From: a virus
Direction: 5' to 3' (one strand)
Virus record (IMG/VR): IMGVR_UViG_3300029998_000089
Location: 1-31,186 of that record
Length of the DNA stretch: 31,186 nucleotides
Under the pieces are notes generated by a model. That model made no database searches. It worked only from the letters and a program-made list of their open reading frames with translations, and was not told the DNA's origin. Positions 1-7,430 of this stretch are shown here, piece after piece (within the stretch, counting starts at the first letter, position 1; each line of letters begins with the position of its first letter). The position numbers and the translations under genes were made by a program.

Positions 1-131
1 AACACACGCCTATGTTCATTGGCTGGCTGACGTGCATTCCGGCAGTTTTGCTCCCGCATTCACTTTGTCGTTTCACGACAGCGAATGCTCCCGCAAACCG
101 CCAAATGCCCATAGCCTCGGTCGTTATAGGC
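1..131 (-). repeat. attC-like imperfect palindrome 1 (cut by window edge)
   Basis: Read on the minus strand it opens with a TATAAC core (128-123), inside GCCTATAAC at 131-123. It closes at the window edge with GTT (3-1), as if cut within a second core. Between them CTATG (10-14) pairs with CATAG (110-114), CATTGGC (17-23) pairs with GCCAAATG (100-107) with one bulged base, GCATTC (56-61) pairs with GAATGC (83-88), and GTCGT (67-71) pairs with ACGAC (75-79). Core, bulged stem, core is the plan of integron attC sites. It lies 17 nt beyond the stop codon of the minus-strand gene 149-445, which is where an attC belongs in a cassette. A non-integron intergenic palindrome is the alternative. Confidence 0.5.
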
Positions 132-148
132 AAGCGAAAGAAAAAAGC

Positions 149-445
149 CTACCATTGCCACTCACCGTTAATGCGTACAACTCGACTTCTTTTAATTATA
201 ATCGGGTCATTTGGTCTATCTTCGTCTTTAAATTCTTCATTCCAATTGGTTCTACCAATCAGAAATGTTTCTGATATTTTAGGTCTTTTAGAAACTTCGT
301 GGACTTCACTTGTTTCAGTGTACCAGATTTCCTCGTCTGAAAATTGAATATCTTCTAAAATCAATTGTTTTTTTTCTTCTTCAAGATTTTTTATTTGCTC
401 AATTTTAGCTGAAATGTCAGCTCTTATTTCTTTTCTTGTTCTCAT
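149..445 (-). CDS. Small charged protein, possible integron-cassette gene
   Basis: 98 aa, not recognised. The ATG at 445-443 is the only sensible start. The N-terminal third (about residues 3-30) is rich in E, K, Q and L and looks like a short coiled coil. The rest is polar and acidic with several Trp residues and no signal peptide or membrane segment. The gene sits alone between two attC-like palindromes, 62 nt downstream of one and ending 17 nt before the other, all in one orientation. That is the size and geometry of a single-gene integron cassette. No promoter is obvious. Function unknown. Confidence 0.6.
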   Translation of the reverse strand: MRTRKEIRADISAKIEQIKNLEEEKKQLILEDIQFSDEEIWYTETSEVHEVSKRPKISETFLIGRTNWNEEFKDEDRPNDPIIIKRSRVVRINGEWQW

Positions 446-506
446 TTTTTTTGATTTTGATTTTTATATTTATGAATTTGAAAGTTTGACAGAAAGAGAA
501 TCGCCA

Positions 507-599
507 GCCTATAACAAACGCCTATGGTCGGCACTCCGACAACTTTTAGCGGTTTGACAGTGGTGTGCGTTTCGTGCCACCATAGCCTAATCGTTATAT
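507..599 (-). repeat. attC-like palindrome 2, overlapping the methyltransferase stop codon
   Basis: On the minus strand it runs from TATAAC (598-593) to GTTATAGGC (515-507). CTATGGT (522-528) pairs with ACCATAG (579-585), and GGCAC (530-534) pairs with GTGCC (574-578), leaving one unpaired base at 529. A stem broken by an extrahelical base is the diagnostic feature of folded attC sites. The TAA stop of the methyltransferase (596-594) lies inside the first core. The site shares its core sequences and stem position with the palindrome at 1-131 but differs in the loop, as attC sites in one array do. Confidence 0.55.
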
Positions 600-2393
600 C
601 GCCATTTTTAATTCTGTTACATTGATAGTTCCGGCAATTGCTTCGGCAAGTACACGTGCCTGGTTGCATTCTACGGCGTTGCCTATAAATTTCTTTTTGT
701 CGGCTTGTGTGCCGCACAGTTTGTATGTATCGCCAAATCCCTGAATGCGGAGTAATTCTTCTATCAGTAACATGCGCATGCGTACATCGATTATACCGTG
801 TGTATTGCACAGGGTTTTAAGTTGGATCATTATTTCGGTATCATCCGGATTAATGCATATTTCAACGTTACCACTGGTAGTTTCAATCAGGTAAGGCGGG
901 GCTTTGTCCATTCGGGCTATCAGCGTAAAGCATGGACGGTTAATGTTACCGCCCTTATTGGCAAACTGTGGATTCATTAAATAAAAATGTTTCCGGTTGG
1001 CTGTAATGGTTGGACATGGGTTTTTGAGCGAACAGCCTATGTTTTTAAACTGAGTATCCATAAGCCATTGTGCCGATACCAGGTTAAGTTTTGGATTAGC
1101 GGTAACAGTTCCGGCAGGCTGCAATATAGACGATGGTTTACTCATACCATATTGCTGATCCATAAATTTTGACGTTACTAATGCAAATCGATCTTTTGTT
1201 GTTACTGTTCCGCAAGGTTCGGTAATCGGAGTATTAAGACCTGGTGAATTGTACGTCATTATACTTTGAAATTTGGAAGTTACCAGCGCAAATCTATCTT
1301 TGGTTGTTACTGTTCTGCAAGGTTCTTCTATCGAACTGTTGTAGCCGTTACCGTAATAAGCTGTCAATAGTTGGTGATGATCTACTGTTGTAATAGTTTT
1401 AGCCGGACGATCGAGTGTGAAGTTTTTATCAGCTGGCCGTCCGCTGAAAGCCTGACTCATAAACTTGGCTTTAACCAAACCAATTCTATCCTGACAACTT
1501 ATAGTTGGACATGGTGCATCTACTGAAGGTGGAACGTATGTTTTGCGTTGGCTCATGCTGTTGTACTTTAGCATAAAATCATTGTCTCCATTTATTACAA
1601 AGCGTTCGATACCGGCAATTATACGCATAAGTGTTGCATCAACGAGCGGTTTCTGGCGGCTGAATATGCTTTCGCCTTCCACGTCCAGTTCCAGCACATC
1701 TTTAACCGATTTCCATTTTTCGAGAAATATATCACCTTTTTTTGAGTGCGTTTGTACCGGGAATGCTATGTTCAATTTATCTTTGGCAAATATGCCGAAG
1801 TAACGAACACGGCTGGTATATGCTCCGTAATCGGCTGCATTAAGTCTTCGGAAATCGTACAGATAACCCATGTTGATCAGATTATTGCGCCATTGATTAT
1901 AGTAAATTCCTTTTTGCTCTTTAGCAGGTTTTCCGTTTGCGTCAAGTGGTCCCCAGTCGATAAATTCTACCACGTTTTCAACACCAATAATGTCAGGGCA
2001 AAGTACATGCACATAGCGTTCGATATGTTCGGGCAAACTTCGGCTATCGGCATCGCGACTCATTCCACCTTTGGCTTTTGAATGGTGGGTACATTCGGCC
2101 GAAGCCCAGAACAATACTTTAGCATTTGGATATCGGAGTTTTGCATTTTCAATTATCTGTACTAATCGTTTTGGATCCAGCGTTGTAAAATCTTCGACAA
2201 AGTGAACCGTATCAGGATGATTGGCTGCATGGCTTTCTATAGCACGTGCATCGTGATTGATACCAATTACCACACGGCAAAGTTTATTGCCCTGTTTATC
2301 GGTAGCGCGGTGAAAACCTTCGGTTACACCACCAGCTCCGCAAAAGCTATCGATCACGATAATACGTACATTATAATCCGGAAGTATATTCAT
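594..2393 (-). CDS. DNA (cytosine-5) methyltransferase with a repeated recognition-type region
   Basis: 599 aa, DNA C5-cytosine methyltransferase family (S-adenosylmethionine-dependent transfer to C5 of cytosine). Visible motifs: motif I DSFCGAGG (about 15-22), motif IV with the catalytic Cys101 in AECTHHSKAKGG (EC instead of the usual PC), motif VI GVENV (137-141), motif VIII TSRVR (193-197), motif IX around RIQGF (549-553) and motif X around IGNAVE (570-575). Between VIII and IX, where the target recognition domain lies, the short motif PxxT(I/V/L) recurs seven times, at P294, P330, P358, P393, P426, P459 and P487. Two units share the identical stretch TVTTKDRFALVTSKF. No restriction endonuclease gene is nearby, so it looks like an orphan phage methylase, perhaps for protection from host restriction. 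It is the last gene of the early operon and its stop codon lies inside an attC-like site. Confidence 0.92.
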   Translation of the reverse strand: MNILPDYNVRIIVIDSFCGAGGVTEGFHRATDKQGNKLCRVVIGINHDARAIESHAANHPDTVHFVEDFTTLDPKRLVQIIENAKLRYPNAKVLFWASAECTHHSKAKGGMSRDADSRSLPEHIERYVHVLCPDIIGVENVVEFIDWGPLDANGKPAKEQKGIYYNQWRNNLINMGYLYDFRRLNAADYGAYTSRVRYFGIFAKDKLNIAFPVQTHSKKGDIFLEKWKSVKDVLELDVEGESIFSRQKPLVDATLMRIIAGIERFVINGDNDFMLKYNSMSQRKTYVPPSVDAPCPTISCQDRIGLVKAKFMSQAFSGRPADKNFTLDRPAKTITTVDHHQLLTAYYGNGYNSSIEEPCRTVTTKDRFALVTSKFQSIMTYNSPGLNTPITEPCGTVTTKDRFALVTSKFMDQQYGMSKPSSILQPAGTVTANPKLNLVSAQWLMDTQFKNIGCSLKNPCPTITANRKHFYLMNPQFANKGGNINRPCFTLIARMDKAPPYLIETTSGNVEICINPDDTEIMIQLKTLCNTHGIIDVRMRMLLIEELLRIQGFGDTYKLCGTQADKKKFIGNAVECNQARVLAEAIAGTINVTELKMAI

Positions 2394-2471
2394 TGTTTTA
2401 TTTATTTCTGAATCCTATTAAATTCATACACAAAAACCCATGGAAAATAAGATTGGTAGTTCTCTCATGGC

Positions 2472-2720
2472 TTAGTCAATTATTAATCGTAATGGTATAG
2501 CTTCAGCATAAGGAGTTGGAACTTTACATACTATAAGTTCAGCATCAAACTGTTCTGCTTTTTCTAGTTCCTCCGCAGGTATTGATATGCGGGTAATTAA
2601 ACATATTACTTTAATTCCTGTTTCTGATGTGCCTTCCCATATGCGGGCCTGAATTCCATCGCTTAATGGTCCGGCTTTTACAGTTACAATTTGTGTTGTT
2701 GATTCGATAGTTAGTTTCAT
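2472..2720 (-). CDS. Hypothetical small phage protein
   Basis: 82 aa, not recognised. No membrane segment or signal peptide; alternating hydrophobic and polar residues suggest a small beta-rich fold. Start at the ATG 2720-2718, preceded on the coding strand by TTTTAAAGCAAA, a leader that recurs before the next two upstream genes (starts at 3007 and 3260). It lies 78 nt upstream of the methyltransferase in the same early operon. Function unknown. Confidence 0.65.
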   Translation of the reverse strand: MKLTIESTTQIVTVKAGPLSDGIQARIWEGTSETGIKVICLITRISIPAEELEKAEQFDAELIVCKVPTPYAEAIPLRLIID

Positions 2721-2752
2721 TTTGCTTTAAAATTTTAAATATTATTTTTTAA

Positions 2753-3007
2753 TTATTCAAATACAGCACTGTTACATACCCTATAAAGTATTACAATCTT
2801 GTTGTTAAATATATTTACATTACATATCTCTACTCTTGTAGTTTCATAAATTGAATCAGATTTATCGCATATTACTCTGAAATATTTATTTATAAATTCA
2901 GGGGTAACTGCTAATTCTAAAATTGGATTTATCCAATTAGAACCAATATTAATATTTTGCTGAATTACTTCGTCGTAAGCTTTTTGTATTCTTTCAGGTA
3001 TTTCCAT
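2753..3007 (-). CDS. Hypothetical small phage protein
   Basis: 84 aa, not recognised. It begins MEIPERIQKAYDEVIQQN, a helical segment, and ends in a hydrophobic beta-like stretch (about 64-78). Two Cys residues in the C-terminal half (47 and 62 region) have no metal-binding spacing. The start ATG at 3007 carries the shared AATTTTAAAGCAAT leader. Co-directional with and tightly spaced between its neighbours (32 and 25 nt gaps), so part of the same early transcript. Function unknown. Confidence 0.62.
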   Translation of the reverse strand: MEIPERIQKAYDEVIQQNINIGSNWINPILELAVTPEFINKYFRVICDKSDSIYETTRVEICNVNIFNNKIVILYRVCNSAVFE

Positions 3008-3032
3008 ATTGCTTTAAAATTATTAGTTAGTA

Positions 3033-3260
3033 TTATTTTATAACCAATTCAAAGAATTTGGCTGATTTATCTATTCTATACAGTGGATCGCAAGGAATTT
3101 GCGGACAAATTTTTTCACCTTCAATAATTTTACCTCTGAATGCACATCTTAAGCAATCGACTTCGCTGTTTTCATGATCTGTTTCTGATAATTGAGCTGA
3201 TTTATATTCATTGTCATTTACAAAAACAGTGTTTTGATCTTTAGAAATAAATAGTTTCAT
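3033..3260 (-). CDS. Small cysteine-motif protein
   Basis: 75 aa, not recognised as a named family. The visible feature is a four-cysteine set, C36-x2-C39 in DCLRCAFRG, then C52 and C57, suggesting a small zinc-binding or disulfide-stabilised domain. The DCLxCAxR motif recurs in the 126-aa protein at 6969-7349, so the two probably share a domain. The start ATG at 3260 has the AAATTAAAGCAA leader typical of this gene group. The gene lies just downstream of a long-stem hairpin (3300-3382), so its transcription may depend on read-through or an unseen promoter. Function unknown. Confidence 0.62.
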   Translation of the reverse strand: MKLFISKDQNTVFVNDNEYKSAQLSETDHENSEVDCLRCAFRGKIIEGEKICPQIPCDPLYRIDKSAKFFELVIK

Positions 3261-3295
3261 TTGCTTTAATTTAAATTGTTAGTATTAGTATTTGA

Positions 3296-3382
3296 AAAAA
3301 AACAGCACGGCTGATTATTTTTACTATCTGATTTTAATAATTTTAAGGATTACCTCTATAACCCTATTGTGCCGTGCTGTTT
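3296..3382 (-). terminator. Long-loop hairpin followed by a T run (terminator or structured RNA)
   Basis: AAACAGCACGGC (3300-3311) and GCCGTGCTGTTT (3371-3382) are perfect 12-bp inverted repeats around a 59-nt AT-rich loop. On the minus strand the stem is followed directly by a T8 run, as in an intrinsic terminator, 8 nt beyond the stop of the 131-aa gene. The loop is far larger than in ordinary terminators, so a small structured RNA, or an attenuator within the early operon, is an alternative. A similar layout recurs at 26657-26734. Confidence 0.6.
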
Positions 3383-3389
3383 ATGTTAT

Positions 3390-3785
3390 TTATAATGGTT
3401 TTTCTTCAATATTTTCAGTTATTGTATCTTGAATAGTAGAGCAAATTACACTTCCATTACCGGTATAATTGTAGAATACTTCGTACAGCGTAGTTTCTTC
3501 TTCTGTTTCCGTAGCATCTATTATCACATCTTTAATATGCTCAGGATTTAGCGGATGTATCCAATAAATTTTTTCATCTTCAATTGGTTCCGGTTGCGCT
3601 TCAAGTATTTCCTTTACATGTTTACTATTCAAGGCTATTACATAGATCATATCGCCTCCAATCAGTTCAACTTCATAAATATAAAATCTATATTTACTGT
3701 TCATTTTACGTGTTAGTGCTCTTTTTTGAGCGCGCGTTCCTTTAAAATCTGATGTTTTGAACGCTGAATTGCTTGTTCTTTTCAT
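3390..3785 (-). CDS. Hypothetical phage protein
   Basis: 131 aa, not recognised. A basic N-terminus (residues 1-28, many K/R, including a GTRAQKRALTRKM stretch) could contact nucleic acid. The remainder is acidic with beta-type stretches around YRFYIYEVELI and IYWIHPL. No cysteine motif or membrane segment. Start ATG 3785; the stop of the upstream 60-aa gene is 1 nt away, so the two are translationally linked. It is the last gene before the hairpin at 3300-3382. Function unknown. Confidence 0.65.
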   Translation of the reverse strand: MKRTSNSAFKTSDFKGTRAQKRALTRKMNSKYRFYIYEVELIGGDMIYVIALNSKHVKEILEAQPEPIEDEKIYWIHPLNPEHIKDVIIDATETEEETTLYEVFYNYTGNGSVICSTIQDTITENIEEKPL

Positions 3786-3786
3786 A

Positions 3787-3969
3787 TTATTGCAGCATTT
3801 TTATTATAGTTGGTATTTCAGTTTCTTCCCATTGGTACGATACACTGCCGTGTCTTCCATGGGGTGGTAATTTTTTACCGATATTTATTGCTATTTCATT
3901 CAGATCGGCGGTGAAAATCCTGCGGTGTAATTTTGTTGTCAGAATTTTGTTTAATTCAGTAGTAGTCAT
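3787..3969 (-). CDS. Hypothetical 60-aa phage protein
   Basis: 60 aa, not recognised. It resembles a compact helical domain (TTTELNKILTTKLHRRIF, then TADLNEIAINIGKKL), suggestive of a small DNA-binding or regulatory protein, but no clear helix-turn-helix can be assigned. It sits 1 nt after the helicase gene and 1 nt before the 131-aa gene, which supports real translation as part of the replication cluster. Confidence 0.6.
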   Translation of the reverse strand: MTTTELNKILTTKLHRRIFTADLNEIAINIGKKLPPHGRHGSVSYQWEETEIPTIIKMLQ

Positions 3970-3970
3970 A

Positions 3971-5224
3971 TTATATAAATTTTAAGTGATATCCTTTTCG
4001 TGGTTCATTATTATCTGTTTTCGAACGGTATGTTACAGCCTGATAACCCAGTGCATTGAGTGCGAGCCCTATTTTTTGAGGCGTTATTTTATTCATATCT
4101 TCACTTTTAATGCGTCTGTCTTTAATTAATCGTTGTAAAATTTGAGTAGGATTAAGTTTTTCGCCTTCATTATCGTTTTCCGGAATTTCGGTGTAACTCT
4201 GAATATAGCGCATTGCATCTGTTTCAAATTTGTATCGTGCATTGTAGGCATTGAATTCTTCGTAATCAGCCTTATCAAAATGGTAATTGAATGAACTTGA
4301 TTCACAAAGTGTAAGTGCTTCGCTCCACATCTGATCCACATCTACAATGGTGGAATATTCCTGTTGAATATCAGCTATTTCAATGCATCCGAAACGGCGT
4401 GTATCCGGACCGTACCAACTCTGGATAAAGCCTCCGTTTTCTTCATTAAAATTAGTATTGAACATCGAACAGGCTAAGCGGTTTTTTTTGGAAGGAAATT
4501 CCTCATGACGCATTTTGGTGGTGATGTGTGTACAAGTTTGTGCCATTTTGAATGTATTAATACTACCTTTCGAAAGTCCGTTAAGTTCCTCAAAGTTTAC
4601 TATCATATACCTGGTATATGCATCTTCAATGTCAAACTTATGTTCATCTTTCGATGCCTGAACATAAAATTCGCTTAGTTCGTCCGGAAGAATGAATTGT
4701 GTAAAATATGTTTTACCGCTTCCACCTCTTACATCGACAAATCCTAATGCTACATCGTTTGCAATTCCTTTAGTCCAACAGGCAACGCAGGCAACTAACC
4801 ATTTGCGAATAAGTCTATCAGTACGTTCGCGATAATAAGTATCAGAATTGCCATCGAATACGCGCGGAATTATATGTGAACTTAATATGTCAATATGGCT
4901 AACACCTTTCCACTGGCCGCGGATACGATTAAAATAATTAATTACCGGATTAACAGGTGCAATCTGATTTGGTGACCGGATAATTTTGCGGAGCATATTG
5001 TCTCCTACAATAATACTTTCGCTCATAAGATGTAGCGATATATCGTTGAATGTGGGAGGAAATGTGTAACGATGTTTATCCTTACAACTTATTTGAATTT
5101 TAGCAGGATCCTGAATAGGAATTCTGATATCATAGTGTTCCATCAAAAAACTAACAACTTGCTGTACTTTATCGTCGAACAGTGAGCGTTCGTTACTGAT
5201 AGCGGGCTTTTCAATTTGGGGCAT
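3971..5224 (-). CDS. VirE-type primase/helicase ATPase (phage replication)
   Basis: 417 aa. Walker A is GGSGKT at 167-172, preceded by VALGFVDVR. A Walker B-like strand YMIVNFEEL lies at 206-214, and downstream segments with TKMRHE and NRLACSMFNTNF resemble the VirE (PF05272) / superfamily 3 helicase ATPase core of phage and plasmid replication proteins. RRF at 276-278 could supply the arginine finger. Residues 1-145 are poorly conserved and may be a partner-binding region; no primase motif is seen there. The C-terminal 80 residues look like a small helical DNA-binding domain. The gene overlaps the upstream 227-aa gene by 14 nt, implying coupled translation. Likely role: unwinding the element's DNA at replication. 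Family-level call is good, exact role inferred. Confidence 0.78.
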   Translation of the reverse strand: MPQIEKPAISNERSLFDDKVQQVVSFLMEHYDIRIPIQDPAKIQISCKDKHRYTFPPTFNDISLHLMSESIIVGDNMLRKIIRSPNQIAPVNPVINYFNRIRGQWKGVSHIDILSSHIIPRVFDGNSDTYYRERTDRLIRKWLVACVACWTKGIANDVALGFVDVRGGSGKTYFTQFILPDELSEFYVQASKDEHKFDIEDAYTRYMIVNFEELNGLSKGSINTFKMAQTCTHITTKMRHEEFPSKKNRLACSMFNTNFNEENGGFIQSWYGPDTRRFGCIEIADIQQEYSTIVDVDQMWSEALTLCESSSFNYHFDKADYEEFNAYNARYKFETDAMRYIQSYTEIPENDNEGEKLNPTQILQRLIKDRRIKSEDMNKITPQKIGLALNALGYQAVTYRSKTDNNEPRKGYHLKFI

Positions 5225-5894
5225 GTTCTTCTAAGTATTTGTTAAGAAATTCTTCACGGGCATTTTTAAGTGCCACCGGCATCATTTTATTTTCAAAGTC
5301 TTTACGCTTTTCCCAATAATCCTGGCCTTCAAGATCATTGAAATCTTTTTTCATAATTTTCAATATTTCTAAACTCACACTATTCCTTGTTTTATCCAAA
5401 TGATCTTCGAGATCTAAATTGTATTTATCACGCTGTTTGCGTGTTAAAATGCTACGTTCCAGGTTATATTGCATAAAACCATACAGTATTCGTTGTGCGT
5501 CAACTGATCCGTAAAACGGGCCATATTCAGCACGCATAATTTTCTCAAAAATTATTTTCAAATCGGTTAAATACATGAATTTATAGTCTTTATATATCAT
5601 ATATGCAACCGCATTTAGTTCTGTGAGTTGTTTATTTATATTGCTGAATTTGTTAAGAAAATCGAGCCAACGAGCAATATAATTAACTGAATTATTTATT
5701 TCAGTTTCAGGATATATTATATTAATATCCTCTATCGTCATGCGGGGTTTCGCAATTGATTCTTCAATTGTATTAATATTATCGTAAGCAACTAATAATC
5801 GTGCCGGTGATAAATCATTATAGAATAATTTATAGTTCGGATATAATTTTAGTGTTCGTTTTTGAATTGCCGTTAAATTTTCAAACTGAATCAT
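5211..5894 (-). CDS. Putative replication accessory protein (DUF6633-like)
   Basis: 227 aa, largely helical, no membrane segment. The central stretch FMYLTDLKIIFEKIMRAEYG followed by FYGSVDAQRILYGFMQYN resembles a signature I associate with Bacteroidota phage proteins of the DUF6633 type, which sit beside replication genes. That family assignment is from memory. The last third is charged and coiled (about 150-220). Translation overlaps the helicase gene by 14 nt, so the two are probably made in step and may interact; helicase loading is a reasonable guess but nothing in the sequence proves it. Confidence 0.6.
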   Translation of the reverse strand: MIQFENLTAIQKRTLKLYPNYKLFYNDLSPARLLVAYDNINTIEESIAKPRMTIEDINIIYPETEINNSVNYIARWLDFLNKFSNINKQLTELNAVAYMIYKDYKFMYLTDLKIIFEKIMRAEYGPFYGSVDAQRILYGFMQYNLERSILTRKQRDKYNLDLEDHLDKTRNSVSLEILKIMKKDFNDLEGQDYWEKRKDFENKMMPVALKNAREEFLNKYLEEHAPN

Positions 5895-5914
5895 TACTGT
5901 TTTTATTTGAGTTA

Positions 5915-6175
5915 TTATATTCCTTTTAATTTTTTAATCTCAGCATTTAACCTGTTAATTTCTTCTTGCTGTTGTCTGAGTCTCATCCATACACTTATTT
6001 CACGCCGGGTTTCTTGTTCAATAAATTGCTGTTTATCCGGAATCTGGTTATCAGTTGCAAATCTTCCTTCCGAATCTTTAGCTCTTTCGCTTATTTTCGG
6101 TTTTCGGGTTTTTTGCTTCGTAACTATTTCGGCAAAAAATGGAAATTCAAGTTGATTTAGCAATACTGAATTCAT
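5915..6175 (-). CDS. Small coiled-coil phage protein
   Basis: 86 aa, not recognised. A short hydrophobic start (NQLEFPFFAEI) is followed by a basic region (TKQKTRKPK) and a C-terminal coiled coil (about 58-84, with LRQQQEEINRLNAEIKKL in heptads). It looks like a small dimerising, possibly DNA-associated protein. It lies between the DnaD-like gene (4-nt gap) and the replication partner gene (20-nt gap) in the same operon. Function unknown. Confidence 0.62.
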   Translation of the reverse strand: MNSVLLNQLEFPFFAEIVTKQKTRKPKISERAKDSEGRFATDNQIPDKQQFIEQETRREISVWMRLRQQQEEINRLNAEIKKLKGI

Positions 6176-6179
6176 GATT

Positions 6180-6665
6180 TTAAACCTGATTGGTTGGTTT
6201 TGTTATATTAAAATCACTATGCTCTTCTGTTTTGGATGGTTCCTCACCGGTAAGTTGTTTATCAGTAGGCTTAAACATAGATTTGTAACCGTTAGCAATA
6301 AATAATTCAAGCATTTCAATTGCACGCTGTTGATTATTACCACTATATTTGCGAAGTCTCGAAAGGATAATATTCTGGCGACGCGATCCGATTTGGATAT
6401 TATAATCTTCGAGTAGATATTCTTTATAAGTTTTCCACATTTCGGCAAAATCGTTACCTTCAAATGGTAGTTTTATATCAATAGCTGCTATCGGTTCAAC
6501 TAATTTATCGAATTCATTTTGCTGATTAATAATCTTTACCCATTGCTCACATAGTTTTTTTAAAGCTTTTTTTGTGCGTACATCGCTTACACCTTCGGCA
6601 AATTCTTCTACCATTTTATTGAATGATGTGAGTGAATTAGATAGTAATATCCATTGTGGTCTCAT
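6180..6665 (-). CDS. DnaD/replisome-organizer-like protein
   Basis: 161 aa. The C-terminal half (about 70-135) has W-x2-Y-x2-YLLEDYNIQI, a helical stretch, then RAIEMLELFIANGYKSMF. This pattern is reminiscent of DnaD-like domains of phage replication initiators, whose last helix reads roughly A-x2-SI-x-NGWxGL. The same domain occurs alone in the 73-aa protein at 8709-8930 (WKIYNEYLLEDYGI near its start). The N-terminal half is helical and may be for self-association. The gene overlaps the upstream gene by 4 nt. Beside the VirE-like helicase, a role in origin recognition or helicase loading is plausible but inferred. Confidence 0.6.
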   Translation of the reverse strand: MRPQWILLSNSLTSFNKMVEEFAEGVSDVRTKKALKKLCEQWVKIINQQNEFDKLVEPIAAIDIKLPFEGNDFAEMWKTYKEYLLEDYNIQIGSRRQNIILSRLRKYSGNNQQRAIEMLELFIANGYKSMFKPTDKQLTGEEPSKTEEHSDFNITKPTNQV

Positions 6666-6967
6666 GTTGGCGTGTTTAATTTGTTAGTTACTTTGTTAAA
6701 TAGTTCGTATATTTCAAGTTTTTCAGGCGAAAGAAAAAGCTCATTTTTCTTTACTTCGAGATATTTACGAAAAGCAATTTCGAGTTTTTCAGGTTCCCCG
6801 GTATGTGGATTTATTACTGATAAAATAGGAATTCGTTCTACAGTGGATTCGCCACCATGCGGATGTTCAAAATTTATCAAGTAATCTACCATTTTAACTT
6901 CCAGTCCGGCATTACGAAATAATTTTATAGCGTCGGCCGATGAAAATATAATTTTAGCAGTAATCAT
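6662..6967 (-). CDS. Hypothetical phage protein
   Basis: 101 aa, not recognised. The N-terminal half has alternating strands and a short loop FEHPHGGEST; the C-terminal half (about 65-98) is helical and charged. No metal-binding or membrane motif. Start ATG 6967, 1 nt from the stop of the cysteine-motif gene upstream; its own end overlaps the DnaD-like gene by 4 nt, so it is translationally locked into the early operon. Function unknown. Confidence 0.64.
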   Translation of the reverse strand: MITAKIIFSSADAIKLFRNAGLEVKMVDYLINFEHPHGGESTVERIPILSVINPHTGEPEKLEIAFRKYLEVKKNELFLSPEKLEIYELFNKVTNKLNTPT

Positions 6968-6968
6968 A

Positions 6969-7349
6969 TTATTTGTATCGTTTGAAGTTTCCGGGAATCT
7001 GATCTTTGCGCGTTTCGAATGAACAAGGGAATACGATTGTCATATTATTGCATCCGTGACATGGAATGCGAAGTGCACAATCAAGACAATCGCCATTTCG
7101 GATAAATTGATAAATTTCGTTACGTGTATCGATGCGTCGTTCATCTTCAGATATGGTATAAAACTGTATGTCGAATTCCGGAACTCTTTCCTGAGCCGCG
7201 AAGCAACTACCGGCAGCATCCCATCGGCATCGAATATCATTCATTATTCCGGTAACACTTACTACCTTATTATTTTCCTTGCGTATATTTTCAATATATA
7301 CGTTCATCACATTGAGTGAAGTTTCAAAATCTTTGATTGAGTATTCCAT
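6969..7349 (-). CDS. Cysteine-cluster protein, possible zinc ribbon
   Basis: 126 aa, not recognised as a named family. The C-terminal third carries C88-x2-C91-x5-C97-x2-C100 and a further C109, in the context DCLDCALRIPCHGC; two more Cys lie at 41 and 49. Two CxxC pairs five residues apart fit a small zinc-binding knuckle. The DCLxCAxR element also occurs in the 75-aa protein at 3033-3260. It lies 81 nt downstream of the LuxR-type regulator gene. A DNA-binding or regulatory role is possible but not shown. Confidence 0.62.
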   Translation of the reverse strand: MEYSIKDFETSLNVMNVYIENIRKENNKVVSVTGIMNDIRCRWDAAGSCFAAQERVPEFDIQFYTISEDERRIDTRNEIYQFIRNGDCLDCALRIPCHGCNNMTIVFPCSFETRKDQIPGNFKRYK

Positions 7350-7430
7350 AAGTCAGTTATTAATTTTCGATTAATTGATTTAAGAGGTGGAGAGATGTTT
7401 TTTTAAAATGTTGTATGTTTTTGATAAATG

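Noticed and set aside
12-347. Plus-strand open frames at 12-347 and 32-274
   Set aside because: They run through the attC-like palindrome and antisense to the 98-aa gene; composition is not protein-like.
442-810. Minus-strand frame of 122 codons at 442-810
   Set aside because: It overlaps the methyltransferase 3-prime end out of frame and crosses the attC-like palindrome.
7403-7422. AAAATGTTGTATGTTTTTGA, similar to the terminator stem at 9087
   Set aside because: Only a partial match in AT-rich DNA and no matching second arm; too weak to call an attachment site.
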